52,230 nucleotides of DNA from an uncultured Paracoccaceae bacterium (GTDB lineage: Bacteria > Pseudomonadota > Alphaproteobacteria > Rhodobacterales > Rhodobacteraceae), in NCBI GenBank assembly GCA_937895435.1, contig CALAXT010000044.1, forward strand, positions 1-52,230, in the 5' to 3' direction. The number at the start of each line of letters is the position of its first letter. Within the stretch, counting starts at the first letter, position 1. Positions 7,977-15,376 of this stretch are shown here, piece after piece. Made by a program: the position numbers and the translations under genes. The notes under the pieces are model-generated. The model did no database searches. It saw only the letters and a list, made by a program, of their open reading frames with translations, and had not been told where the DNA came from.

Positions 7977-9260
7977 CTAGGCCGATTTCATAATGGGGGT
8001 GTGCGCCAGCGCATCAATCAGCGCATCGACCACGATATCGGCATCTTCGCGCGCAAACGGCATGGGTGGGCGCATTTTCAGCGTATTGCCATGCCGCCCA
8101 ATGCGGTTCAGCAACACACCGCGCGCCACCATGGCCTCGACCACGGCAATGGTAAAATCGGTGGCTGGTGTTTTGCCATCTGATTGCACAAATTCCGCCC
8201 CCATGAAAAACCCATGACCACGGGTGTCGACCAAAAGTGGATGGCGTAACGCCGACAGGCGCTGTTGCATATAATCGCCCACCACGCGCGCATTTTCCAT
8301 CAGACCTTCGTCGTCAATCACATCCAGCGTGGCCAAGGCCGCCGCCGCCGCAACGGGGTTGCCGCCAAAGGTGTTGAAATACCCAAACGCCCCGCGAAAC
8401 GCTGCCATTACATCGGGGCGCGCCAGCACGGCGGCCACTGGATAGCCGTTGGCCATTGGTTTGCCGACAGTGACAACATCAGGCGCAAACCCCAGCCACT
8501 CGTGGCCCCAAAAATGTGTGCCCATCCTGCCAAATCCGGGCTGTACTTCATCGGCCAACAGCAGGCCACCGGCCGCGCGCACCAGCGCAACGGTTGGGTC
8601 AAGAAAGCCTGGGCTTTGCACCGGAAAGCCCTCATTTGCGAAGTACGGGCACAGCATCAGCCCGGAAAAGCCAAAACCGCTTGTTTCAAGTTCAGCGATG
8701 GCACGGGCGACGTGGTTGGCAAAGTCTTGGGCTTTTTGCATGGGGGTGGCACCGTCGGTGCCCAGGCTTTCGGGGGCGGGCACAAGCCGGACATGCGGGG
8801 GATAGCCGCCGATGGGTGGCCTGCGGGTTGAGAGAACCGAAGTTGCGGTTGTGTTGCCATGATAGGTGTTATCGGTCGCGATGATGCCGGTTTTTCCGGT
8901 TACGGCTTGGGCCATGCGCAAGGCGATATCGTTCGCCTCTGATCCTGTGCACACCATAATTGCTTGCGACAGGCCATGCCCCAGCCGGGCTGTTAGCCGC
9001 TCGATATAAGTCAGAACACCATCATGCAAATAACGTGTGTGGGTGTTTAATTCCGCCGATTGTTGGGCGATGGCTGCAACAACACGGGGGTGGCAATGGC
9101 CGACATGTGGGACATTGTTGTAGCAATCAATATAGGCCTTTCCATCTGCATCCCAGAGCCGCACCCCTTGGCCTCGCACGATATGCACTGGGGTTTCGTA
9201 AAACGTTGGCACATTTGGCCCCATCAGACGGGCGCGGCGGTCCAGCAGATCTTGGGTCAT
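7977..9260 (-). CDS. Class-III aminotransferase-fold enzyme, probable ethanolamine-phosphate/hydroxylysine-phosphate phospho-lyase
   Basis: A 427-residue PLP enzyme of fold type I. DCYNNVPHVGHCHPRVV and NTHTRYLHDGVLTYIERL resemble animal AGXT2L1/AGXT2L2 phospho-lyases (INNVAHVGH and NT-SRFLHD patterns) more than ordinary aminotransferases. CTGSEANDIALRMA binds the cofactor phosphate; ADEVQPGFGRMG and the lysine in TVGKPMANGYPVAA complete the site. The start codon overlaps the arfB stop (ATGA), and a predicted kinase follows 3 bp downstream. A phospho-lyase would release phosphate and ammonia from a phosphorylated amino alcohol or hydroxy amino acid, giving an aldehyde. A plain omega-aminotransferase is the alternative. 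Confidence 0.75.
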   Translation of the reverse strand: MTQDLLDRRARLMGPNVPTFYETPVHIVRGQGVRLWDADGKAYIDCYNNVPHVGHCHPRVVAAIAQQSAELNTHTRYLHDGVLTYIERLTARLGHGLSQAIMVCTGSEANDIALRMAQAVTGKTGIIATDNTYHGNTTATSVLSTRRPPIGGYPPHVRLVPAPESLGTDGATPMQKAQDFANHVARAIAELETSGFGFSGLMLCPYFANEGFPVQSPGFLDPTVALVRAAGGLLLADEVQPGFGRMGTHFWGHEWLGFAPDVVTVGKPMANGYPVAAVLARPDVMAAFRGAFGYFNTFGGNPVAAAAALATLDVIDDEGLMENARVVGDYMQQRLSALRHPLLVDTRGHGFFMGAEFVQSDGKTPATDFTIAVVEAMVARGVLLNRIGRHGNTLKMRPPMPFAREDADIVVDALIDALAHTPIMKSA

Positions 9261-9679
9261 TCCTCACCTGTCACTTTTCCGCGCAGCGATTTGACCGTGC
9301 CGCGTTGTTCTTTGGCTTCCAGCCTGCGCCGTTTGCTGGCCAATGTCGGTTTGGTGGGCACGCGGCGGCGTGGCGCAATTAGGGCGGTACGAATCATTTC
9401 CACCAGCCGCGCCTGGGCCAGTTCGCGGTTGCGTATCTGGCTGCGGGTTTCTTCGGCGCGGATCACAATCGCGCCTTCGGTTGTCCAGCGTCGTCCGGCC
9501 AGCCGTTGCAGGCGGGCCTTGACGGCAGTGCTCAGGTTCGGGCTGCGCGCAGCTTCGAACCGCAGTTCAACCGCGGTTTCCACTTTGTTGACATTTTGCC
9601 CACCCGGCCCTGATGCGCGCGAAAAGCTTTCGCTCAGTTCCCAATCTTGCAGGACAATCTGATCGGTAATGCGCAGCAT
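9257..9679 (-). CDS. arfB: Alternative ribosome-rescue factor / peptidyl-tRNA hydrolase ArfB
   Basis: A 140-residue release-factor-like protein. The catalytic GGQ loop appears in SRASGPGGQNVNKVETAVEL, and the C-terminal tail is strongly basic (APRRRVPTKPTLASKRRRLE), as needed to thread into the empty mRNA channel of a stalled ribosome. ArfB hydrolyses peptidyl-tRNA on ribosomes lacking a stop codon. The frame extends upstream, but the ATG at 9679 gives the usual N-terminus MLRITDQIVL. The gene overlaps the following aminotransferase gene by 4 bases. Confidence 0.92.
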   Translation of the reverse strand: MLRITDQIVLQDWELSESFSRASGPGGQNVNKVETAVELRFEAARSPNLSTAVKARLQRLAGRRWTTEGAIVIRAEETRSQIRNRELAQARLVEMIRTALIAPRRRVPTKPTLASKRRRLEAKEQRGTVKSLRGKVTGEE

Positions 9680-9732
9680 GCCCCCGGCCTGTTTCCCGCC
9701 ACTGATATCTGCCGTGATAGCCCGCGCTGCGC

Positions 9733-9766
9733 AAAAGAGAAAGGGCCGCCCTGCGGCGACCCTTTC
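9733..9766 (-). terminator. Intrinsic terminator behind the 18-codon ORF
   Basis: On the minus strand GAAAGGG-T-CGCC, a GCAG loop and GGCG-G-CCCTTTC form a continuous stem of 12 pairs (one G-U pair), followed directly by TCTTTT. It separates the small ORF at 9838-9894 from arfB. Confidence 0.8.
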
Positions 9767-9837
9767 CGAGTATGTAGGAGATGGGCATCTGGTTAGGAAA
9801 TTGCCCAATCAAAGGACGCTTGTCTTCAGGTTTGCCT

Positions 9838-9894
9838 TTAGACCGCGATACCTCCAACTGTCCCAACACCGCATTCCATTATCACTCTAGACAC
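9838..9894 (-). CDS. Small ORF, 18 codons, strong ribosome-binding site
   Basis: GTG start, 18 codons, TAA stop; product MSRVIMECGVGTVGGIAV. A near-perfect Shine-Dalgarno (AAAGGAGG) ends seven bases before the GTG, much stronger than those of the neighbouring genes. Its first half forms one arm of a perfect hairpin at 9905-9933, and an intrinsic terminator closes the unit at 9733-9766. The unit lies about 70 bp after the yhhQ stop on the same strand. It could be a leader peptide, a small protein, or a translated part of a small RNA. I do not recognise a family. Confidence 0.55.
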   Translation of the reverse strand: MSRVIMECGVGTVGGIAV

Positions 9895-9904
9895 TGGACC
9901 ACCT

Positions 9905-9933
9905 CCTTTCAAATGTTTCTAACATTTGAAAGG
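9905..9933. repeat. Perfect 13-bp inverted repeat overlapping the ribosome-binding site of the small ORF
   Basis: The arms CCTTTCAAATGTT and AACATTTGAAAGG match without mismatch around a 3-base loop. On the minus-strand RNA the 3' arm includes the AAAGG of the Shine-Dalgarno, so folding would partly hide it. It could be an RNA switch (temperature or regulator controlled) or a DNA operator. Confidence 0.75.
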
Positions 9934-9963
9934 TGACACATATTTTGTGTTTGTCAAAACTTT

Positions 9964-10587
9964 TTATGCTACCTGTGGCACAAATTTGCGCAGGATCAGC
10001 CGAAATGGCACCAAGGCCACCAGCGCAAGCGCCAGTTTAACACCCCAATCTGCCACGGCCAGTGATTGCCAAAGCGGCGCGGCGGGGCCAAAGCCCAGCA
10101 ACGGCAGAACCTCATTGGCCCAGCCCACATCATTGCTTGGTTCCAAAAAGCCAAGTCCTGCGGAAAAGGCAATGGTGAAGAACAATGCGGTATCCAATGC
10201 TGATCCCAACAAGGTTGAGACCAGCGGCGCGCGCCACCAGTTGCCACTGCGCAGACGATCAAAAATGGTCACATCGGCCAGCTGCGCCAGCAAAAACGCG
10301 ATACCAGATCCAATCGCGATGCGCAGCGTCACCAGCGGGCCAAATTCACCCATGATCTGCGTTCCAATCAGGGAACAAATCAGCCCCATGGCAAAGCCTG
10401 CCAGAACCACCCGACGCGCGGCAGCAGGCCCCGCCAAGCGATTGGTTAGATCGGTTACCAAAAAAGCCAACGGATAGGTGAATGCCCCCCATGTCAGCCA
10501 ATCGCCACACAGAAATTGCACCAGAATGTTTGAGGCCAGAACAATGGCCCCCATTGCCAAAATGGCAATCTTTGGGGTCGTTATCAT
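9964..10587 (-). CDS. Queuosine precursor transporter, VUT/YhhQ family
   Basis: A 207-residue inner-membrane protein with several hydrophobic helices. Family marks are FTYPLAFLVTDLTNRLAGPAAARRVV, LRIAIGSGIAFLLAQLADVTIFDRLR and LVSTLLGSALDTALFF. YhhQ proteins import preQ0/preQ1 for queuosine tRNA modification. The ATG at 10587 gives the hydrophobic N-terminus MITTPKIAILAMGAIVL; longer frames run into unrelated upstream DNA. No recognisable preQ1 riboswitch was seen in the leader, which instead holds a 15-base palindrome and three 14-base repeats. Confidence 0.85.
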   Translation of the reverse strand: MITTPKIAILAMGAIVLASNILVQFLCGDWLTWGAFTYPLAFLVTDLTNRLAGPAAARRVVLAGFAMGLICSLIGTQIMGEFGPLVTLRIAIGSGIAFLLAQLADVTIFDRLRSGNWWRAPLVSTLLGSALDTALFFTIAFSAGLGFLEPSNDVGWANEVLPLLGFGPAAPLWQSLAVADWGVKLALALVALVPFRLILRKFVPQVA

Positions 10588-10624
10588 AATTTTATTCCGT
10601 TTTGACAAGGTTGCGGACACTTGT

Positions 10625-10639
10625 CCCCGATTATCGGGG
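10625..10639. repeat. Short palindrome in the yhhQ leader
   Basis: CCCCGAT and ATCGGGG flank a single base, 38 bp before the yhhQ start. As RNA it is too tight to fold fully; as DNA it could be an operator half-pair. Confidence 0.5.
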
Positions 10640-10663
10640 ATGGCGCGACCTAATGGCTTCTTG

Positions 10664-10705
10664 CGGGCAATGCAAGTCGGGCGATGCAAGCCGGGCTGTG
10701 CAAGT
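10664..10705. repeat. Three tandem 14-bp repeats
   Basis: Three contiguous 14-base units follow the pattern CGGGCNNTGCAAGY (10664-10677, 10678-10691, 10692-10705), differing only at positions 6-7 and the last base. They sit just past the stop of the phytase-like gene and upstream of yhhQ. Confidence 0.8.
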
Positions 10706-10711
10706 GGGGCC

Positions 10712-11653
10712 TTATGGCACCAGTTTGTAATCAACCCATTCCGTGCGCTGAAAAAACTGAAAATTATCGTCAGAAATCATCGTCAGGCGCAGCGCGCCGC
10801 GGCTGTCTTGCCAAACCGCCAGACCTTCAAGGTTGTCATGCCGCCCGCCGCGGGTTTCCAGCAGAACGCGCGCGTCCTGCAACCCTGTTGGTGTTACAAT
10901 AAACGATCTGACCCGGGCGCGAAACCACAGTGGAAAGGTAAACCCCCGTTCCAGCAGATACATCCGACCATCTGGGCCGAAATCCATGCCGACGGGTTGC
11001 CAATCACCGGCAAAGGGCAGGGTAAAGGGTTGATCCCAAACCCCGTTTTGAAAGCGCCAGATTGGCCGCGCCTCGTCGGTGGTTCTTACCTGTTCGGGCA
11101 GGGTGTAAAGCGTGCCCGCCGCATCCACCCCCAAGGCCTCAAGCGCACCATTTGAAATCAGGCTGCGAAACGCTTTGGGGCGCGTTAAGCGGCCCGCTGG
11201 CCCATCAAGCGCATCATAGACCGCGACACGGTGCAGGCCTTCAAATGAAATGGCCACCCGCCCATCATGCAAAAGGGCCAGACCTTCGGCGTCAAAATTC
11301 GTGCGGTTCAGGGGGTTTGCGCGGCTGTCATGCAGGGTAAAGATGGGCCCTGGCGCCACCCCAATCACCGCACCCGCGTCGTTGCGCATCAGCGTGCCGC
11401 GCAGAATGGTGCCGCGATCAGACAAGGCCACAAAACTCCGACCATCTTGGCCCAATTCAAGGCCAGAATAGCCCCCAAACGCCGGATCGGGCAGCGACCA
11501 ACGATAGCTGCCGATAAATTCTGCGTTTTTTGGCCCCTGTCGTGGGGCGTCGGCTGCTTTTGCACCCAAAAATAACGAACTTGCGCAGGCCAGCAACACC
11601 GCCAGCCCAAAGCGTGCAAACCTGGGTATCATGGTATGCCGATGTGCCGTCAT
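10712..11653 (-). CDS. Exported esterase-like protein of the phytase-like domain family
   Basis: A 313-residue protein with a signal peptide (hydrophobic run FGLAVLLACASSLFLGAKA, cleavage expected after AKA) and a beta-propeller-like phytase-like domain: YSGLELGQDGRSFVALSDRGTI, FDAEGLALLHDGRVAISFEG, LEALGVDAAGTLYTL, GGRHDNLEGLAVW. Some members of this domain family act on phosphate or carboxylic esters, but the substrate is unknown. It is likely periplasmic. The ATG at 11653 overlaps the mepA stop (ATGA), which supports that start; an internal ATG at 11632 is the alternative. It is third in a coupled operon after the MFS gene and mepA. Confidence 0.75.
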   Translation of the reverse strand: MTAHRHTMIPRFARFGLAVLLACASSLFLGAKAADAPRQGPKNAEFIGSYRWSLPDPAFGGYSGLELGQDGRSFVALSDRGTILRGTLMRNDAGAVIGVAPGPIFTLHDSRANPLNRTNFDAEGLALLHDGRVAISFEGLHRVAVYDALDGPAGRLTRPKAFRSLISNGALEALGVDAAGTLYTLPEQVRTTDEARPIWRFQNGVWDQPFTLPFAGDWQPVGMDFGPDGRMYLLERGFTFPLWFRARVRSFIVTPTGLQDARVLLETRGGRHDNLEGLAVWQDSRGALRLTMISDDNFQFFQRTEWVDYKLVP

Positions 11654-12561
11654 GGGGTCTGGACCACGCGGTGGCAGGTCTTGGGCAGATCTGTCAGTGT
11701 AAGCGCGCGCGCGCCTTTGGGGCGTGGTGTATCTGTTTGTTTGTTGGTGACTTTGGCGGAGGCCACAGGTTTTGTCAGATAATCCGTGACCCACCATTGC
11801 AGACTGGCATCACAGCCATCGCCACCTTGCGAAAGGGTATCAACTGTTGGGGTTTGCGGCTGGCAGGTATCGGCTCCGGCCGGGCATTTCAGGCGGATAT
11901 GAAAATGTGCATCATGCCCATAATAGGGTCGGATTTTCTGTAACCAGTCGCGATCGGACAGTGTGGCCGCTTTGCACAGGGCGATTTTTGCAGGTGGCGT
12001 GATGAAAATGCGATCAACCCGCGGATCGCGCGCGGCGCGTTGCAACAGGGCTGCATGCGCGCTTGTCCAATTGGCGTTCAGGCTGCGCTGATCTGCGCTG
12101 CGCACCGATTGGAAGGGTGCATTTTCGCGCGCAGCCCGGCTGAGGTTTATCTTGCGGGGTGCTAGCAGCCAGACATCGGCATCCAGCCCGATTTGGTGGC
12201 TGGCATGGCCGCTGGCCATCGGGCCACCGCGCGGTTGGCTGATATCGCCAATGTAGAGCCCGGCCCATCCCAGTGTTTGGGCAAACTCTGACAGTTCTTT
12301 CAACAAGGCAATCATTTCAGGGTGGCCCCAAGCACGGTTACGGCTGGGGCGCATGACTTGCCAGCTGGGCCCAGTATCAGGCAGCGCAACCAGACCGTCT
12401 GCACAGCCGCGGGCATAGCTGCCGTGTGGCATCGGTGCGGCACGGCTGGGCTGGGCATGCTGGCCAAACAATTGCGCGGCCAAAGGGCTTGCCTGCGCCA
12501 ATGGCACAGCCAGACACAGCGCGCTTATCAGCAGCATGCAGCGACAAATTGCCCGTATCAT
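11650..12561 (-). CDS. mepA: Penicillin-insensitive murein endopeptidase MepA
   Basis: A 303-residue zinc endopeptidase of the LAS group that cuts cross-links in peptidoglycan. An N-terminal signal peptide (MLLISALCLAVPLAQA) sends it to the periplasm. Zinc-site motifs are GHASHQIGLDADVWLL and the C-terminal YYGHDAHFHIRLKCP. Cysteines such as those in ARGCADG and RLKCPAG may form disulfides, as in the family. The ATG at 12561 overlaps the upstream MFS stop, and its own stop overlaps the next start, so the three genes are co-translated. Confidence 0.92.
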   Translation of the reverse strand: MIRAICRCMLLISALCLAVPLAQASPLAAQLFGQHAQPSRAAPMPHGSYARGCADGLVALPDTGPSWQVMRPSRNRAWGHPEMIALLKELSEFAQTLGWAGLYIGDISQPRGGPMASGHASHQIGLDADVWLLAPRKINLSRAARENAPFQSVRSADQRSLNANWTSAHAALLQRAARDPRVDRIFITPPAKIALCKAATLSDRDWLQKIRPYYGHDAHFHIRLKCPAGADTCQPQTPTVDTLSQGGDGCDASLQWWVTDYLTKPVASAKVTNKQTDTPRPKGARALTLTDLPKTCHRVVQTP

Positions 12562-13928
12562 GGTGCAGCCTCGCCTTCGGGGGAGACCCGCGCCATCAAC
12601 GCCAAACCGCCCAAAAACAGCACCACCAGTGGCACCATACCCCAACGTTGGCTGCCGCTTGCCATGGTGGCGGCTGTGATCAGGGCGGGTGCCAGAAATG
12701 ATGTCACCCGTCCTGACAGGGCATAAAGCCCAAAGGCCTCGGTTGCACTGGCAAGGCTGGTGTGGCGCACCATCATCGTGCGGCTGGCCGATTGCAACGC
12801 CCCCCCCGCCCCGCCAATCAGTGCGCCACACAGATAAAAGATTTGGTCTGGCAGCGCAGACCCGGCGGGCCAAGTCAGTGTAAAAAGACCCCTGCGATCC
12901 AGCCCCAAAATGATGCAACAGACCGCAATTAACGCCACAATAGCCACGATGATCACCGGTTTTGGCCCAAAACGGCGATCGGCCCGCCCGCCCATCCAGC
13001 TTGCCGCTGCCGCCGCCAATGCGCCGATCACGCCAAAGCTGCCCACCTCAACCACAGACCAGCCCAAAACCCCCACGGCATAAATCCCACCAAAGCCATA
13101 GAGCGCGTTCAGCGCATCGCGGTAGACCAGAGAGGCCACCAAAAACTGTGCCAAACTGGGGCGACGACGCAATCCTGTGATCAGCGCCCAAAGCCGCGAT
13201 AATGCAGCCCTAAGCGCGCCGGTTTGGCGCGGGGTTTTTGGCTCTTGCACCCATAAAAAAAATGGGACCATGAACACTGCGTACCAAAGGGCTGTGAAAG
13301 GCCCCACCGCCCGCGTGCCCTCGCGCAGCGTTGCATCCAACCCAAAAGCTGGTGACAGGCCAATCAGGGTCCGCCCCGTTTGGGCATTTTCAGCAAAAAA
13401 TAACAGCATCAGCGCCAGCGCCAACACCCCGCCCAAATAGCCAAACGCAAAACCCGACCCAGAGATCGCGCCAATTTCATCGCGTGGGCCCAGTGCAGGT
13501 AACAAAGCATTGGTAAAAATTGTGGCGAATTCCATGCCAATAAAGCCCAGGCCAAAGAAGCCAAGCGCCAACAACAGCCCGTCGCCCGTTGGCATCAGCG
13601 CCCAAAGTCCGCAGGCACCCAGCACATACAGCCCCGAAAACGCCCAGATCCATACCAACCGTCGCCCGGCGGCATCAGCCAAGGCCCCCAGAAAGGGTGC
13701 CAATAACGCGACGGCAAAGCTGCAAATCGCAAGACCTGCCCCCCACAGGCTTTGGGCGGCCGCGCCCGCCGCAGCCGTATCCATGCCTTGGGTGGTGTAA
13801 TGATCCCGCGCAACCTGCGCGAAATAGGGGCCGAAAATAAAGGTCAGCAACAAGGTGCTATAGGGCTGGCTGGCCCAATCAAAACACCACCAGCCCCAAA
13901 TGCGGCGCTTTGCACTGGCCGATGCCAT
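12558..13928 (-). CDS. MFS transporter, UMF1/Atg22-like family
   Basis: A 456-residue membrane protein starting MASASAKRRIWGWWCFDWASQPYSTLLLTFIFGPYF, which is typical of the UMF1 (YxiO/Atg22-like) family. The two MFS cytoplasmic loops read GALADAAGRRLVW and MGGRADRRFGPKPVI. Atg22 exports amino acids from vacuoles; the substrate of bacterial members is unknown. The ATG at 13928 is preceded by GGGGAACAG. It leads the operon with mepA and the phytase-like gene, so a role in recycling cell-wall products is possible but not shown. Confidence 0.85.
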   Translation of the reverse strand: MASASAKRRIWGWWCFDWASQPYSTLLLTFIFGPYFAQVARDHYTTQGMDTAAAGAAAQSLWGAGLAICSFAVALLAPFLGALADAAGRRLVWIWAFSGLYVLGACGLWALMPTGDGLLLALGFFGLGFIGMEFATIFTNALLPALGPRDEIGAISGSGFAFGYLGGVLALALMLLFFAENAQTGRTLIGLSPAFGLDATLREGTRAVGPFTALWYAVFMVPFFLWVQEPKTPRQTGALRAALSRLWALITGLRRRPSLAQFLVASLVYRDALNALYGFGGIYAVGVLGWSVVEVGSFGVIGALAAAAASWMGGRADRRFGPKPVIIVAIVALIAVCCIILGLDRRGLFTLTWPAGSALPDQIFYLCGALIGGAGGALQSASRTMMVRHTSLASATEAFGLYALSGRVTSFLAPALITAATMASGSQRWGMVPLVVLFLGGLALMARVSPEGEAAP

Positions 13929-14059
13929 GATCTGTTCCCCAATGTTTCTTTGCAGCCATTCAACAGCCATTCTGGCGCGCTCGCAAGGGGTGCGGCGCGG
14001 TTGCCCCCGCCGTGGCGCGCGCTATGTCACACTTTGCCGCACAACCGTCAGAGCCCCAC
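13929..14059. other. Divergent intergenic region
   Basis: Control region shared by the MFS-mepA operon (minus) and the kinase-photolyase-DCC operon (plus). It contains no TGATC-type element and no clear -35/-10 pair. Confidence 0.4.
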
Positions 14060-15376
14060 ATGTCTCATTTCCCCGCAAACGGCCCACAGGCCAGACCTGT
14101 GCCCGGCTCTGGTCTGGCGCGCTTGGCAGTGCTGGGGGGGCTGGCTGCCGGGGTTGGGGGGCGGGTGCTTGTGGGTGCGGCACAACAGCTGGCGTTAGGG
14201 CAACGGCCACGGCTGGCTGATTTGGTTTTGACACCAACCAATGCAGCCAAGTTGACGCAGCAGTTGGCGCACATGCGGGGTGCGGCGCTTAAGGTCGGGC
14301 AATTGTTGTCGATGGATACCGGTGATTTTTTGCCAACCGAATTTGCTACAGTGCTTTCGCGGTTGCGGGCTGATGCGGATCATATGCCGCCCAAGCAGCT
14401 GCGCGATGTGCTGGATCGGGCTTGGGGTAAGGGGTGGATGGGCCGCTTTGCACGATTCGATGTCAGGCCTATCGCCTCGGCTTCGATTGGGCAGGTGCAT
14501 CGGGCGCAGACAAAAGATGGCCGTGATTTGGCAATTAAGGTTCAATATCCGGGGGTGCGACAAAGCATTGACAGTGACGTGAATAATTTGTCGGGTTTGC
14601 TGCGGCTGTCGGGGCTGGTGCCAAACGGGTTGGATCTTGGCCCCTTGTTGGCCGAAGCGCGTGTGCAGCTACACCAAGAGGCTGATTATCAGCGCGAGGG
14701 CGCCTTTATGACGCAATTTGGCGCTTTGCTGGCCGATAATCCGGCGTTCAAAGTGCCAGGCGTGCATGCGGATCTCAGTGGGCCTGATGTTTTGGCGATG
14801 GATTATATCGCCAGCCAGCCCATTGAAACTTTGGCGACGGCCCCGCAGGCAGAACGCGACAGGGTTGTGACCCGGTTGATTGGCTTGTTTTTAGATGAAG
14901 TCTTTGGGTTTCGGCTGATTCAAACCGATCCAAATTTTGCCAATTACCGCTATATCTTTGAAACAGGCCAGATTGTGTTGTTAGATTTTGGCGCATCCCG
15001 TGCACTTGCGCCCGATCTGTCTGATAAGTTGCGTGCGCTGATGGTTGCCCAAGATCGATCCACGATCCGCGATGCGGCGATCAATATCGGGTATTTCGAT
15101 GCGCAGCTGGCGGCACCTGTCCAAAAGGGATTGCTGGATATGATGGTGCTGGCCTTGGCCCCGTTGCATGCGCCCGAAGCATTTGATTTTGCCGCCACGG
15201 ATCTTGTGCACAAAATGCGTGACATGGGACTGGCACTGGGGCTTGAGCGAGATCTTGACCATGTGCCGCCGGTCGAGGTGTTGTTTTTGCATCGCAAAGC
15301 GGGTGGGTTGTTTTTGTTGGCGCAAAAACTGGGCGCGCGTATCCCGCTGGCGCCACTGATTTTGGAGCATGCTTGA
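14060..15376 (+). CDS. ABC1/COQ8-type atypical kinase (UbiB family)
   Basis: A 438-residue member of the ABC1 (ADCK/UbiB) atypical kinase family. The N-terminal KxGQ motif is at about residues 78-81 (LKVGQLLSMD), the alanine-rich loop is IASASIGQVHRA with the ATP lysine in LAIKVQYPGV, and the catalytic segment is QTDPNFANYRY followed by LLDFGAS. QTDPN in place of HADPHPGN is the COQ8-like form. Relatives support ubiquinone synthesis or lipid handling. It is the first gene of an operon; the next gene, a permuted photolyase, starts on the last base of its stop. The true start is uncertain (GTG at 14012 or ATG at 14060). Whether it serves quinone synthesis or the photolyase module is open. Confidence 0.85.
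   Translation: MSHFPANGPQARPVPGSGLARLAVLGGLAAGVGGRVLVGAAQQLALGQRPRLADLVLTPTNAAKLTQQLAHMRGAALKVGQLLSMDTGDFLPTEFATVLSRLRADADHMPPKQLRDVLDRAWGKGWMGRFARFDVRPIASASIGQVHRAQTKDGRDLAIKVQYPGVRQSIDSDVNNLSGLLRLSGLVPNGLDLGPLLAEARVQLHQEADYQREGAFMTQFGALLADNPAFKVPGVHADLSGPDVLAMDYIASQPIETLATAPQAERDRVVTRLIGLFLDEVFGFRLIQTDPNFANYRYIFETGQIVLLDFGASRALAPDLSDKLRALMVAQDRSTIRDAAINIGYFDAQLAAPVQKGLLDMMVLALAPLHAPEAFDFAATDLVHKMRDMGLALGLERDLDHVPPVEVLFLHRKAGGLFLLAQKLGARIPLAPLILEHA

Noticed and set aside
9935-9957. TTGACA as -35 of a promoter for the small ORF
   Set aside because: No acceptable -10 at 16-18 bases; the small unit might be co-transcribed with yhhQ instead.
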